Positions 10,050 to 20,588 of a DNA stretch of 64,000 bases are shown here, piece by piece. This DNA comes from Cladophialophora immunda (taxonomy: Eukaryota; Ascomycota; Eurotiomycetes; Chaetothyriales; Herpotrichiellaceae). The notes below the pieces were generated by a model. The model saw nothing but the letters and a program-made list of their open reading frames with translations, was not told where the DNA came from and searched no databases. The stretch lies in NCBI RefSeq assembly GCF_000835495.1, contig NW_015622542.1, positions 5,106,485-5,170,484 on the forward strand, given 5' to 3'. Numbering within the stretch: the stretch's first letter is position 1; each line of letters starts with the position of its first letter. The translations under genes and the position numbers were made by a program.

Positions 10050-13000
10050 ATGGATCCAGACATACCTACGCCCTCTATTGAGCATGGCGCCCCTCAAGAC
10101 ACCAACGGCGCCTTTACCACAACAACCCCAGGTCTCGTGTCACCCTCCATCCAGGTGAATCATCAAGACCACCTCCACGCGCACCCAAACTTGTTGAGTG
10201 CCGCCGCGCAAATACCCCTCCCGCCCTCTTCACCCATGCGCAGTCCCTACCACACCCCTGCGCCCTCCAAGACCAAGTCTCTGTCGCCGAAACCGCCGTC
10301 GCGCTCGCCCTCTGTCGCGAGTTCATATCGAGGCGAGAGACAAGAGAGACAGTCCACTCCGACACTGGCCACCAGGAGGTCAACCTCCAGCCTGAGTAAT
10401 ACCAGGGGCAGCACCCCTCAATACCGCCGAGCGTCCTCCAATCTCAACCCTCTCTATCCTGCGGCAAATGGCAAGATGTCGCTTCCAGAACGCCCGCCTG
10501 TCACTGCCAGTTCGGTAGCGAAGGAGTATTTTGGAAAAGAGTTGGAGGCCCATATCTCCCTACAATCCCCTGTGGTGGTAATAGTCCATGATTCGTGCTA
10601 TGGGCACCGCTTTTCCCGCCCGCGCACCTCGAAGAATGCCCTCGCCACAATTGTCGAGCGCCCGGAAAGAATCCATGCCACGTTGCTGGGAGCGTCTGCT
10701 GCCTACGTTCGCCTGGGAGGCCGGCATGCTGACGGTGAATATGCGCCTTGCCCCAAGCACGAACCCTCACGCGTGTGCAACATCCCCTTCCAGATCCGCA
10801 AGACCTCTCGAAATATTCCTCTCAACCACCCTTCAGTCGCTTTCGTACACGGTTCAAAATGGATGGAAGAGTTGCAAATCATGTGCGACACCGCCGAAGG
10901 GAAATTGGCCCTCAACGGGAAAGAGCTGGTGAGACCAATTGGATACGGCAAGGACGAGAATGGAAATGCCCTTCCCAAGCTGCACGAAGGCGACTTGTAC
11001 TTGTGTGCGGAATCGCTGGCCGCTTTCCAGGGCTGTCTCGGTGGCGTCTGCGATGCAGTCGACACTGTCTTCTCTTCACCACTCACCAAGCGAGCATTTG
11101 TCTGCATTCGACCTCCTGGCCATCATTGCTCGTCCAATTACCCCTCAGGCTTCTGCTGGCTGAACAATGTTCACGTGGGAATTGCCTATGCGGCGATGAA
11201 TCACGGCCTGACACATGCCGCTATTATAGACTTCGATCTACACCATGGAGACGGTTCCCAGAATATTGCCTGGAACCACAATCGAAAGGCACAGGGCGCA
11301 GCTAAGAATGCTGCTGCACACAAGAAAACCCCTATTGGCTATTACAGCCTCCATGACATCAACTCCTATCCCTGTGAATGGGGTGACGAAGAAAAGGTGC
11401 GAAATGCAAGCTTGTGTATCGAAAACGCTCATGGCCAGTCAATCTGGAATGTCCACTTGGAACCCTGGACGAGCCATGATGATTTCTGGAAACTGTACGA
11501 GTCCAAGTATATGATCCTGCTTGACAAGGCGAGGCTGTTCCTTCGCCATCACACGGCAAAGTTGCGCGCTTCTGGAAACCAGTCCCCAAAGGCTGCCATC
11601 TTCATCTCGGCAGGCTTCGATGCCAGCGAGTGGGAAGGTGCAGGCATGCAGAGGCACAGCGTCAACGTCCCGACAGAGTTCTACGCACGTTTCACAGCCG
11701 ATATTGTACGGCTTGCTCATGAAGATGACCTCGGCGTCGAGGGTCGAATCATTAGCGTCTTAGAGGGCGGATACAGTGACCGTGCTTTGACTTCAGGTGT
11801 CCTCAGCCATATCTGTGGCATGACTGGCGACAATCCTTCCCTGGTTGGCAAAAGCGCTTCAGACGCCCAAGAGAATAGATTTCAAACAATCAACAATTGG
11901 GTACAAGACATCCCGTCCTCTACTACCGGGCAGCATTTTTCCTACTCAGCAAATTGGTGGGCCCTTCAAAATATAGAAGAGCTTGAAGCTGTCGTCGCAG
12001 GCCGACAACCTCCAGCTTCAAAGGCAAAAGATAAGACTGGAAACTATTCCTCGCCAACACAAGCGTCTACTCTCAAGATGACCGAGAATGCTCGCGAAAA
12101 ACGGTCATTATCAGCTTTGCATGCCAGACTCTCTCTGGAGGCTGGCTATGAGCCCCCGCCGCCCGACGTCGATTGGGCCATAGCTTCGTATGAGCTGTCT
12201 CGTGTCATCATCCCTAGCGATCGCCAAACCCTGAGTTGTACCCATGAGGAACTCAATGTGGAAGCGACAAGGGTACGACGAGAGCGGCCGTCGGCCGTCG
12301 GCTTACCTTCTGGCCCTGACGAACGGATGCAACTTCGAGATCGAAAACCAAAAGCCCCCCCTCCTAGCCTTTCGGCTGTCCGAGCAGTATCGCGGAACGG
12401 CAATCGGCGAACGACCATCGCAGCAGTTAGTGACTTGCCTGATCCGAACATAGAGCACCCAGAACTGCCCAACGGAAGAATGCGCCGAAGATCCAGTGAC
12501 GCATCGAGCATATTGTCGAGCTTCCAAGGCATGAAATTGTCAGATCAGGGTGCTGGTGACGCGGAGATTATGCCAAAGCCATCAAATGTACAAGTACCTT
12601 CAAGGGCACCCCCAACAGCCCCCGGGAAGCCAGTAAAGGCCGTTGCTGTAAAGAAGACGAGAGCACCACCTGTCACAAAGGCACCGATAAAGCCAAAGTC
12701 TAGCCCTCGGAGGCAGAAAACTGTCCAATCATCTGTTACAGGCTTGTCCGAGGCCAAAACTTCCCCTAGCATTGCCCAGGAGGATGTAGTCAAAAGAGAG
12801 CCATCTGTGCCCTCCCAAGATGGCCGCAAAGAACTGTCAACTACTGATGAGATGGACAACCTTACAAATGGGATGAAGAAGATTTCGATTAAACTGAAAA
12901 TGCCGACAGGGGAAGAGCACGCCAGTAAACAGAACCAAAAGATGAACGATGATAAACAGAAGAAGCCTCGTGCACCAAGGAAACCGCTGGTACCGAAAAA

Positions 13001-13595
13001 TTTAAAGCCGGCTAAAACGACACTCGTTGCAGATCCGGGATACCCGGTCAATATACAAACAAAGCTCCCCCAGGATGGCCCCCGAGAATCCTTTGAAACG
13101 CCCGCCGCAAGTGTAGCTGGAATGGGAACGTCAACTGTTGTTACTCAAGCCGTTGAAGATCCTATCCCTGACCCCGGCGCGAATTCTCTATTTGGAGACA
13201 AAGGCACGGACATGCCTCCACCATACATGGGACCACAGAAAGTCAACGGACTGCAAGAGTCACACCAGTCGACCACGCCAGGACCGGCCGTGTCTGTGCA
13301 TGTGTCAGATGCGCAAGCTCCAATAAATAACCCTCCCTTCGTTCTTCCTCCACAGAGCTCCCAAATTCAAAATACCCCGGCCTACACTACTTCGTCGGGA
13401 GTGCCTTTGTCGGCTGGAACAGATAACCCAGTCCAGAGAACAAAGCAGGACCTACCCGTCTTTACTTCAAGCTCTCCCATTCCGTTTGCGGCCCCCACTC
13501 AGGACGAGCCACACTTGCAGACACAGAATCATGAACAAGCTACGAACCAGCAGGCTTCGGTCTGGGAGATACCTGAGATCTTGCAGCCAGAGTGA
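10050..13595 (+). CDS. hos3: Hos3-type histone deacetylase, 1181 aa
   Basis: Zinc-dependent class II-related deacetylase that removes acetyl groups from histone lysines. Yeast Hos3 is unusual in being active alone and relatively resistant to trichostatin A (family knowledge). Single exon. Residues 1-150 are Ser/Pro-rich and disordered. The catalytic domain spans roughly 170-590 and contains RPPGHHC (about 354-360), IIDFDLHHGDGSQN (about 392-405), with zinc-binding Asp and His, the second zinc-ligand motif FISAGFDASEWEG (about 518-530) and LEGGYSD (about 572-578) with the catalytic Tyr. The roughly 500-residue tail is Lys/Pro/Ser-rich with basic runs that could be nuclear signals and no second domain. 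Start choice: the ATG follows a purine-rich leader with CAACC before it. All active-site residues are present. Confidence 0.95.
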   Translation: MDPDIPTPSIEHGAPQDTNGAFTTTTPGLVSPSIQVNHQDHLHAHPNLLSAAAQIPLPPSSPMRSPYHTPAPSKTKSLSPKPPSRSPSVASSYRGERQERQSTPTLATRRSTSSLSNTRGSTPQYRRASSNLNPLYPAANGKMSLPERPPVTASSVAKEYFGKELEAHISLQSPVVVIVHDSCYGHRFSRPRTSKNALATIVERPERIHATLLGASAAYVRLGGRHADGEYAPCPKHEPSRVCNIPFQIRKTSRNIPLNHPSVAFVHGSKWMEELQIMCDTAEGKLALNGKELVRPIGYGKDENGNALPKLHEGDLYLCAESLAAFQGCLGGVCDAVDTVFSSPLTKRAFVCIRPPGHHCSSNYPSGFCWLNNVHVGIAYAAMNHGLTHAAIIDFDLHHGDGSQNIAWNHNRKAQGAAKNAAAHKKTPIGYYSLHDINSYPCEWGDEEKVRNASLCIENAHGQSIWNVHLEPWTSHDDFWKLYESKYMILLDKARLFLRHHTAKLRASGNQSPKAAIFISAGFDASEWEGAGMQRHSVNVPTEFYARFTADIVRLAHEDDLGVEGRIISVLEGGYSDRALTSGVLSHICGMTGDNPSLVGKSASDAQENRFQTINNWVQDIPSSTTGQHFSYSANWWALQNIEELEAVVAGRQPPASKAKDKTGNYSSPTQASTLKMTENAREKRSLSALHARLSLEAGYEPPPPDVDWAIASYELSRVIIPSDRQTLSCTHEELNVEATRVRRERPSAVGLPSGPDERMQLRDRKPKAPPPSLSAVRAVSRNGNRRTTIAAVSDLPDPNIEHPELPNGRMRRRSSDASSILSSFQGMKLSDQGAGDAEIMPKPSNVQVPSRAPPTAPGKPVKAVAVKKTRAPPVTKAPIKPKSSPRRQKTVQSSVTGLSEAKTSPSIAQEDVVKREPSVPSQDGRKELSTTDEMDNLTNGMKKISIKLKMPTGEEHASKQNQKMNDDKQKKPRAPRKPLVPKNLKPAKTTLVADPGYPVNIQTKLPQDGPRESFETPAASVAGMGTSTVVTQAVEDPIPDPGANSLFGDKGTDMPPPYMGPQKVNGLQESHQSTTPGPAVSVHVSDAQAPINNPPFVLPPQSSQIQNTPAYTTSSGVPLSAGTDNPVQRTKQDLPVFTSSSPIPFAAPTQDEPHLQTQNHEQATNQQASVWEIPEILQPE

Positions 13596-14101
13596 AAGAG
13601 ATCCTTCTGAAGACCATCCATTCTCTTATTAACTTCTTGGATGCGATTGGTCAGGCACCTTCGGGTATGAGCTTCTTGGATGGTGTGAATGGCAGGCTCC
13701 TTCCTACCCATCCTCCTTTCTCCTTTGTTCTTCTTTTGTTTGAGTTAGAGATACCCCCTACAGCATTGGTTAGGAGCTTGGATGTGTAATGGGAAAACCA
13801 GGGTTATTTTGAATCCTAATCTTTCGTTCCGAAGTGCAATGAACCGCCTCAAGTTGGAAAGAGCATGCTGAGATCAGCTCCGCCAGCAGAACCAATTGGG
13901 GATCACTGCTCCTCCGGTGACAAAAGTAATGAAATACATTCAGATCGATTTATCATCGCTCCAGTAGCTCTCGTATCTTTTTGAACAAGCGAGACAGAAA
14001 ACACACAAAGAAAATTACACGAATCTGGCATGAAGGTGGCAAACATAAACTCCGCAAACGAAACATTAAGCATCCCACACAGTCCTTTCTCTGGCTTCAG
14101 T
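13596..14101. other. Convergent spacer
   Basis: Holds the 3' ends of the deacetylase and the minus-strand protein. T-rich runs near 13715-13745 are plausible 3'-end signals. No gene seen. Confidence 0.5.
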
Positions 14102-15241
14102 TCACATTACTACACAGCCATCCCTCTTCCTGCGGCCGCCGGGCTTACCCTCCTCGCGGGGCCTCACATTGTGCATCCTCCTGCCCTCCAACGTGCCATT
14201 CCTCTCGTTCGCCCTTGCCTGCAGCTTGTTCTTGTATGGCCAGAAGATCTCCTCCTGGTCCTTGGCAGTCAACATGGCAAATTTGGCTGTTGCCATGATT
14301 TCTTCGCGAGAGTGGCCGTCCTGGATCATGCGCTCGACGTCGTCGTAAGTCTCCTTGTAGGTGCGAGTGGCGGCTTTCTTCTGCCGCTTCGCCGCCTGGG
14401 AGGCCACTGCGTAATTGCTGTATGTGCTTGGGCTGTACGTAGTGCTGGCGGAAGCAGCTTCGGTCGTGGCGTACGGCGCCTTGGGCTGCGTGGGCGAGAT
14501 GCGGCGCGGCGGGGGGTAGCTGGGCTTGCGGCGCTTCGCGACGCCCGCGTCGTATAGCAGCAGCGGGGACCGCTCGTGGCGGCGGCGGGACGGCGACGTG
14601 TTCACGATCCCGGGGATCAGGCTCGGCGGGATCTCCGACACGTCTTGCACGGTCCCGTGGAGGCGCACGCTGGTCGGGGAGTAGCTAATGCCGCCGCTCC
14701 TGCGCTCCCGGGCAGACGGCATGGCGATTTCCGTCAGGTCCTGGGCGATGTTGCCCAGCCGGCCGAACATCCGGGGCGTGTCGCTCGAGTACTGGGAGCG
14801 CGAGACCCTCTGCCGCTTGGTGATGTTCGTGGGGCTGGTGTTTGACAGCCGCTTCTGCGGCAGCGTCGCGTAGTTGGCGTACTCGGCGTACTCGGAGAAG
14901 TCGTAGCCGTCCTCGTGGACGTTGTCCCGTCGGTTCACATTGATGGGTGACGGGTTCCTTCGGGCTGTCCCGCGACGAGAGACCGCCTGGGGCGGTAGCG
15001 CCACGGGCAGCATTGGCTGCTGAACGCTGCGGGCGAGAGGGTGCAGGTGGTCCTCCGGGTGAAGAGGGATGCCTCGACTGACGCGCTGCGCGCAATCGGG
15101 ACAGTTCCAGGGGATATGATATCTTATGGCGTTGACTCGCTCTTTGTTGCATTCCATTGTGGGCAGCGCGCAGCCGCCGTCTCTCCTGCTGAAGCCGCCG
15201 TTGTGGCCGCACTGGAAGACGGCTAGGTCCCAGATACACAT
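14102..15241 (-). CDS. Uncharacterised Cys-rich N-terminus / disordered protein, 379 aa
   Basis: Single exon. The first 55 residues hold a Cys/His set: C2, C10-G-H12, C23, C30, and CPDC at about 46-49. This resembles the small metal-binding N-termini of many uncharacterised fungal proteins. The middle is basic, Ser/Pro-rich and probably disordered, with a short Tyr-rich tandem (EYAEYANYA) and bipartite basic patches such as KRQR and RRRR-like stretches suggesting nuclear entry. A predicted helical block near the C-terminus (YDDVERMIQDGHSREEIMATAKFAMLT) is the only other folded-looking part, followed by a very basic tail. I do not recognise the family; metal binding and nuclear location are inferences. 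Confidence 0.7.
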   Translation of the reverse strand: MCIWDLAVFQCGHNGGFSRRDGGCALPTMECNKERVNAIRYHIPWNCPDCAQRVSRGIPLHPEDHLHPLARSVQQPMLPVALPPQAVSRRGTARRNPSPINVNRRDNVHEDGYDFSEYAEYANYATLPQKRLSNTSPTNITKRQRVSRSQYSSDTPRMFGRLGNIAQDLTEIAMPSARERRSGGISYSPTSVRLHGTVQDVSEIPPSLIPGIVNTSPSRRRHERSPLLLYDAGVAKRRKPSYPPPRRISPTQPKAPYATTEAASASTTYSPSTYSNYAVASQAAKRQKKAATRTYKETYDDVERMIQDGHSREEIMATAKFAMLTAKDQEEIFWPYKNKLQARANERNGTLEGRRMHNVRPREEGKPGGRRKRDGCVVM

Positions 15242-16071
15242 TGTTGCGGTAGCGGAAGTCGAGGGCGGGGATTTTGTTTTGGGATTGTGAGGATTCGAGT
15301 GAAAAAGGGAAGTGAAAGGTATGATTTGTATGGGGAGCTATGGGAAGGGGAAGAGTAGACCCGGGCCACGATATGAAGCAAAGGGTGAAAGGGTCACCAT
15401 ACAAAGCCTTCCTTTGTTCGAGGGTCCCGCATGCGGACAGTCGGGTTCGTGAAAGAGTAGCTCTCGAGGGGCAGAAGATAATGCCACGTCAATTGGGACA
15501 TAGGTATTGCATTCCCGTGGTTCTCTCACAAGAACGAATCTCATTCTTACCTTTCTCCATCTTGGGAGTTGTATGGATGGCTCATAGTCAAATACCGTAG
15601 GATTTTTGTGATTCGTGAGCCAGCAACTTCGATGCTTACCCACTCCCAGAGCATAAGACCAAAATTGCTATGCTTTCACTGGGGATGAAGGAGTCTTTAC
15701 TGCGAACAGGTCTCGAACATTTGGGAGTGATTACCTAGTGCCCTGGTAGTGTGTTGTGGCCGGAGTATTGTGTTGTGATCCAGATGGCGACGAGGCTGAG
15801 ACGCAGTGCCAAGACCTCAGGCGGTTGCCCCTCGAAACAGTTTGTAGCCTTCCGCATTGGGACACGGCTGTCGCCCGCCATCATCACCATGGCCAAAACA
15901 GGCCCAACGCCATTCGCTCATCTCTCCTCCACATGACGAAGGTCTTCATCTGTGCGCTGCCCGAACGCCTCTCTACTATTTTGCATTATTAGCTGCGCAT
16001 GGATTCGTCCTTGATCTGACCGCCATCGCCGACTCAATCTCGAGTAAACAAACCCCGCCGCTCGCCGAACA
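15242..16071. other. Divergent promoter region before the chitin synthase gene
   Basis: No gene seen. Several ATGs precede the chitin synthase start (for example near 15784, 15889, 15934 and 15999). If transcription begins upstream of them, the mRNA would carry upstream ORFs, which contrasts with the ATG-free leader of the Con7 gene. Confidence 0.45.
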
Positions 16072-19000
16072 ATGGACGACCGTCCAGCCTTCACTCAAAT
16101 ACCGCCCGGCTATGCCGATGGACCTCCTTCATATGTCAATGGCCCAGGAGAGGAGGATGTTATGAGCATGCCCGGATACAACGGATCACTTAGGCTGCTC
16201 CCGCAGGGTCAAGATGAGTACAGACCGTATGTGACAAGCTCCGTTTCTTCTACGCAACCCAATGGACCGCCCTCACCCAGGCGCAAGCCCATACCTGACC
16301 CCAAGGTATCGCGCGTCGCATGGGAAGACTCTCCCATAGAGTCCGCCGTCCGAGGCGCCAGGATTCAGTCACCAGTGGCTTCATTGATCGCAGAAGCCGA
16401 AGAATCTCTTCGGCGCAGTCGAGAGACAGCCACGTTCATTGGCCGCGCACCTACACTCAAGGCTACTGTGACCCTCAAGAAAAGCTCCCAGACTGACAGA
16501 AGCCTTCCATATAGAACCTCTCCCTCCCTTCGAGGCTCCCCGGAAAGATATCGACCTACGGCGTCGACCGCATACAGCTCGAGGCCAGGTTCCAGTTTAG
16601 GACGGGCCCCCTCGATACCTCCACCAACGGCAAACCCTCGTTCACCGATCAGACCTTCTACCCCTTCTCGAGTATCTACCGACTGGGGCAGGCCTGCGGC
16701 GTCCAACGTTTCATATGAACCGGCGGACCTTAATGGCAGTCCACGGCCGGGCACACCATCCTCACAGTATGGCGGGAGCCCGCGAAGACCGCTACCTCCT
16801 GCGCCACTCTTCTCGGCCAAAGGCGCCGCAACAGAGACTACGATACCGATACCGGACCCCGACTTGGAAAACGATGTCTTTGTGAACGGTCACTCAATCG
16901 TCCCTGACAACGATCCCAGAGCGAGCCTAAAATCGGCTCACTCTTACATGACCGACTCGACCTTCACGGAAGAGGACGACGCACAGAGCGAGAAATTTGA
17001 TCATTATGGCCCTGCTCCGGAAGGAAGACAGGACCGACGAGGACTAAGGGCAGCACAAATGACAAAAAGAGAAGTGCGACTTATCAATGGAGAATTGATC
17101 CTCGAGTGCAAGATCCCTACAATTCTCCACAGCTTTCTACCCCGGAGGGACGAACGAGAATTCACGCATATGCGATACACAGCCGTCACCTGCGACCCAG
17201 ACGACTTTGTTGTGAAAGGCTACAAATTACGCCAGAACATTGGATCTACCCTTCGAGAAACAGAGCTTTTCATCTGTGTGACCATGTACAACGAAGGCGA
17301 AATCGAATTCACGAGGACAATGCATGGTATCATGAGAAACATCAGCCATTTCTGCTCGAGGACAAAATCCAGGACCTGGGGCAAAGATGGTTGGCAGAAG
17401 ATCGTCGTTTGCATCATTGCGGACGGAAGACAAAAGGTCCATCCTCGCACTCTCAATGCTCTGGCAGCCATGGGAGTCTACCAGGATGGTATAGCCAAGA
17501 ACATTGTCAACCAGAAAGAAGTCACCGCTCATGTGTATGAATACACGACACAGGTGTCGCTGGACGAGACTTTGAAATTCAAAGGTGCGGAAAAGGGCAT
17601 TGTTCCGTGCCAAATGATCTTCTGCCTCAAGGAGAAGAACAAGAAGAAGCTCAACTCTCACCGTTGGTTCTTCAATGCTTTCGGCCGTGCCCTGACGCCC
17701 AACGTTTGCATCTTACTTGATGTTGGTACCAAACCGGATTCGAAAGCGCTATATCATCTTTGGAAAGCTTTCGACCAAGACTCTAATGTCGCTGGGGCGG
17801 CAGGTGAAATCAAGGCTGATAAGGGCAAGGGTTGGATAGGCTTGCTAAACCCGCTGGTCGCCTCACAAAACTTCGAGTACAAGATGAGCAACATCCTCGA
17901 CAAGCCACTCGAGTCCGTGTTTGGCTATATCACTGTCTTACCCGGTGCTCTGTCGGCGTATCGATACTACGCTCTTCAAAACGATCCCAGTGGCCACGGT
18001 CCACTCAGCCAATATTTCAAGGGCGAAACGCTACATGGTCGTGATGCCGACGTGTTCACCGCCAATATGTATCTTGCTGAAGATCGAATCCTCTGCTGGG
18101 AGCTCGTTGCAAAACGCGGCGAACAATGGGTTTTGAAATTCGTCAAGAGCGCGTACGGGGAGACCGATGTGCCAGGTAAGGACGAAACAGAACTAGTTGA
18201 GAATTGCGCGCTGACCAGATGCAGATGCTGTTCCCGAGTTTATCTCTCAACGACGACGCTGGCTCAACGGCGCTTTCTTCGCGGCAGTATACTCTTTGGT
18301 CCACTTCAAACAGATCTGGCATACCGACCACACATTGACTCGAAAGATCTTGCTACACATCGAATTCGTTTACCAGTTTATCTCCCTGATATTCACCTTC
18401 TTCTCCCTCGCTAACTTCTACCTCACCTTCTACTTCATTGCTGGCTCATTGTCAGACCCCAAGATCGATCCTTTTGGCCACAACATCGGAAAATACATCT
18501 TCGTCATTCTCCGCTATATTACCGTGTTGTTAATCTGCCTACAGTTCATCCTCAGCATGGGCAATCGGCCGCAAGGCGCAAAGAAGCTATTCACCGGTAC
18601 AATGGTCACATATTCGGTTATCATGGCATACACCACCTTTGCATCTCTCTACATTGTCATCAAGCAGCTCACAACACATGCGCTGGAGCAGACGGATCCG
18701 AACAATCCTTACAAGCTAGGCGATAACATCTTTACCAACCTCATTGTCAGCACAGTGAGCACAGTTGGCCTCTATTTCCTCATGTCATTTCTGTACCTGG
18801 ATCCATGGCATATGTTCACCAGCTCGGCGCAGTACTTTGCCCTCCTGCCGTCCTACATTTGCACGTTACAAGTGTATGCATTCTGCAACACCCACGACGT
18901 CACTTGGGGCACCAAAGGTGACAACATCTTGCATACCGACCTCGGAGCAGCCAAAGCAGTCGGGTCTGGCGGAAACACCGTCGAAGTGGAAATGCCCTCT

Positions 19001-19522
19001 GAACAGCTTGACATCGATTCCGGGTACGATGTCGCACTCCGCAATCTGCGGGACAGAGTCGAGGTACCTAAACCGCCCGTCAGCGAGTCCCAGCTGCAGG
19101 AAGACTATTACAAGTCCGTCCGGACGTACATGGTCGCAGTATGGATAGTGTGCAATGCCATTCTCGCTATGGCCGTCTCAGAAGCTTACCCAGTGGGCAG
19201 CCACATCAGCAACAACATCTACTTGAAAGTCCTTTTGTGGTCGGTGGCTGCCGTGGCTCTCTTCCGTGCCATTGGATCCTCGGCATTTGGAATCATCAAC
19301 CTCATCTCGGCAATTGTGGAGGGAAGGCTGCAAGCCAAGTTTGAGAGGATCTTTGGCGGTGGGGATGAGAATGGACGACATAGAAAGGGGTTGGGTAGCG
19401 GCATCAGTGAGAGTGGAAAGACTGGATTGAGTGGTGGCAGCAAGGGGAGTGCCACGGGTATCAGCCTGAGTGAAGTGACGAGTAAGATCTCCGAGAAGTT
19501 CAGTTGGATAGGCAGGAGGTAA
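16072..19522 (+). CDS. chsB: Class III chitin synthase, 1133 aa
   Basis: Plasma-membrane GT2 glycosyltransferase that polymerises GlcNAc from UDP-GlcNAc into chitin. Two exons: 16072-18175 and 18225-19522. The 49-nt intron (GTAAGG...GCAG) splits the codon in VP-D-AVPEF. After a Ser/Pro/Arg-rich tail of about 320 residues comes the chitin synthase N domain ([20 protein letters not shown]), the donor-binding region [11 protein letters not shown], the EDR motif at about 670 and the product-site QRRRW at about 706. At least six hydrophobic membrane segments follow. The segment [14 protein letters not shown] in the C-terminal cytosolic loop and the overall closeness to ChsB-type enzymes point to class III, the class important for polarised hyphal growth. 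Known class III enzymes are near 900 residues (from memory), so the N-terminal extension is long. Confidence 0.93.
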
Positions 19523-20588
19523 TGCAAAGGGATGGTGGATGGGATGAAGAAAATGCTTTTCGATGCATTGCAAACGAGTTTGAGTGGCGCTGTTTTATGG
19601 TTGATGTGTACGACAAAAGGACTATTTGTATGATTTCGGCTTTCTGGGGGATTTCGGGACGGGGAGGTAATCAATGCATTGTGACCGCATGTTGCAAAAA
19701 CTTGGGACAAGGAGAAAAGAGAAAAGTTCGCATCTTTGTCTTCTGCTCTTCTGGCTGTAGAACATTAGATAAACCGTGGGAATCAACAAGCGGAGACAAT
19801 ATTCGAGTAGTCGACTCGATGTATCACTACTACTGCTGTTACTCTTTCTATATCAGTGAAGGACAAATCGCCAGCCCATGCTGGACAGAACATATGTACA
19901 CCACAGGGCGGGACATCACGTCTCGGGTATGGATGGGAGAGGAGCAAGGGACAAAGAAAAAAGCCATGTAGTGTAGTGATCAAGAGAGGGGATAGGTGTT
20001 GAGAGTTTTAAAACCCTCACAGGAGTAGGAGTGACCTGTATGACCGGGGACATGGGGGACCGGACTGGAGGGAACTTACCAACAAACTTACCGTTTCTCT
20101 GATTCGATTATCACTCACCTATAGACACAAGCACATACTACCTTTTCAACCATTCCTAGAACCCAAACAATTCCGTAGCAAAGGTTCACCGCTCGCGGGA
20201 TTGAGATAGGTCCCCTTCGAAGAGGAGACGAGACGAGACAAGACGAGATGAGACATTTGACTTACCTTTCGTCACGGAAAACATCAGAATGCCTCCACCG
20301 TTAATGCCATTTTTTGCGCTTCTCTCACTGTGTCAGAGACAGACAAATCTCGCACCGCCAGGGGGGGGGGACATGCCTGCTTCCTCCAGCGAGGAATTTT
20401 GGAGGATTTTCCCGAGATTTTTTGGGGCTTTTCACAAGTTTTGAATATTCCTGGGGGTTGAGTTCGGGGGCTTTGTAATCGAAATAAGCAGAAAAATATC
20501 ACCTGGGGAAGGAATTGGCGCAGGGGGGAAACTTACCTTTCACTTACCTGTGATGACCTCTCGAACATAAACGCTCAGAGCGACGCAG
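19523..20588. other. Convergent spacer, 1.07 kb
   Basis: Lies between the 3' ends of the chitin synthase gene and the minus-strand gene. One open frame of 155 codons (19504-19971, +) overlaps the chitin synthase end and lacks domain features. The spacer contains the GAGAC pentamer repeat (20225-20254) and a run of ten G (20361-20370). Confidence 0.5.
20225..20254 (+). repeat. GAGAC pentanucleotide microsatellite
   Basis: Six tandem 5-bp units, four exact GAGAC and two with one substitution (AAGAC, GAGAT). Simple-sequence repeat in a spacer; no function inferred. Confidence 0.85.
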
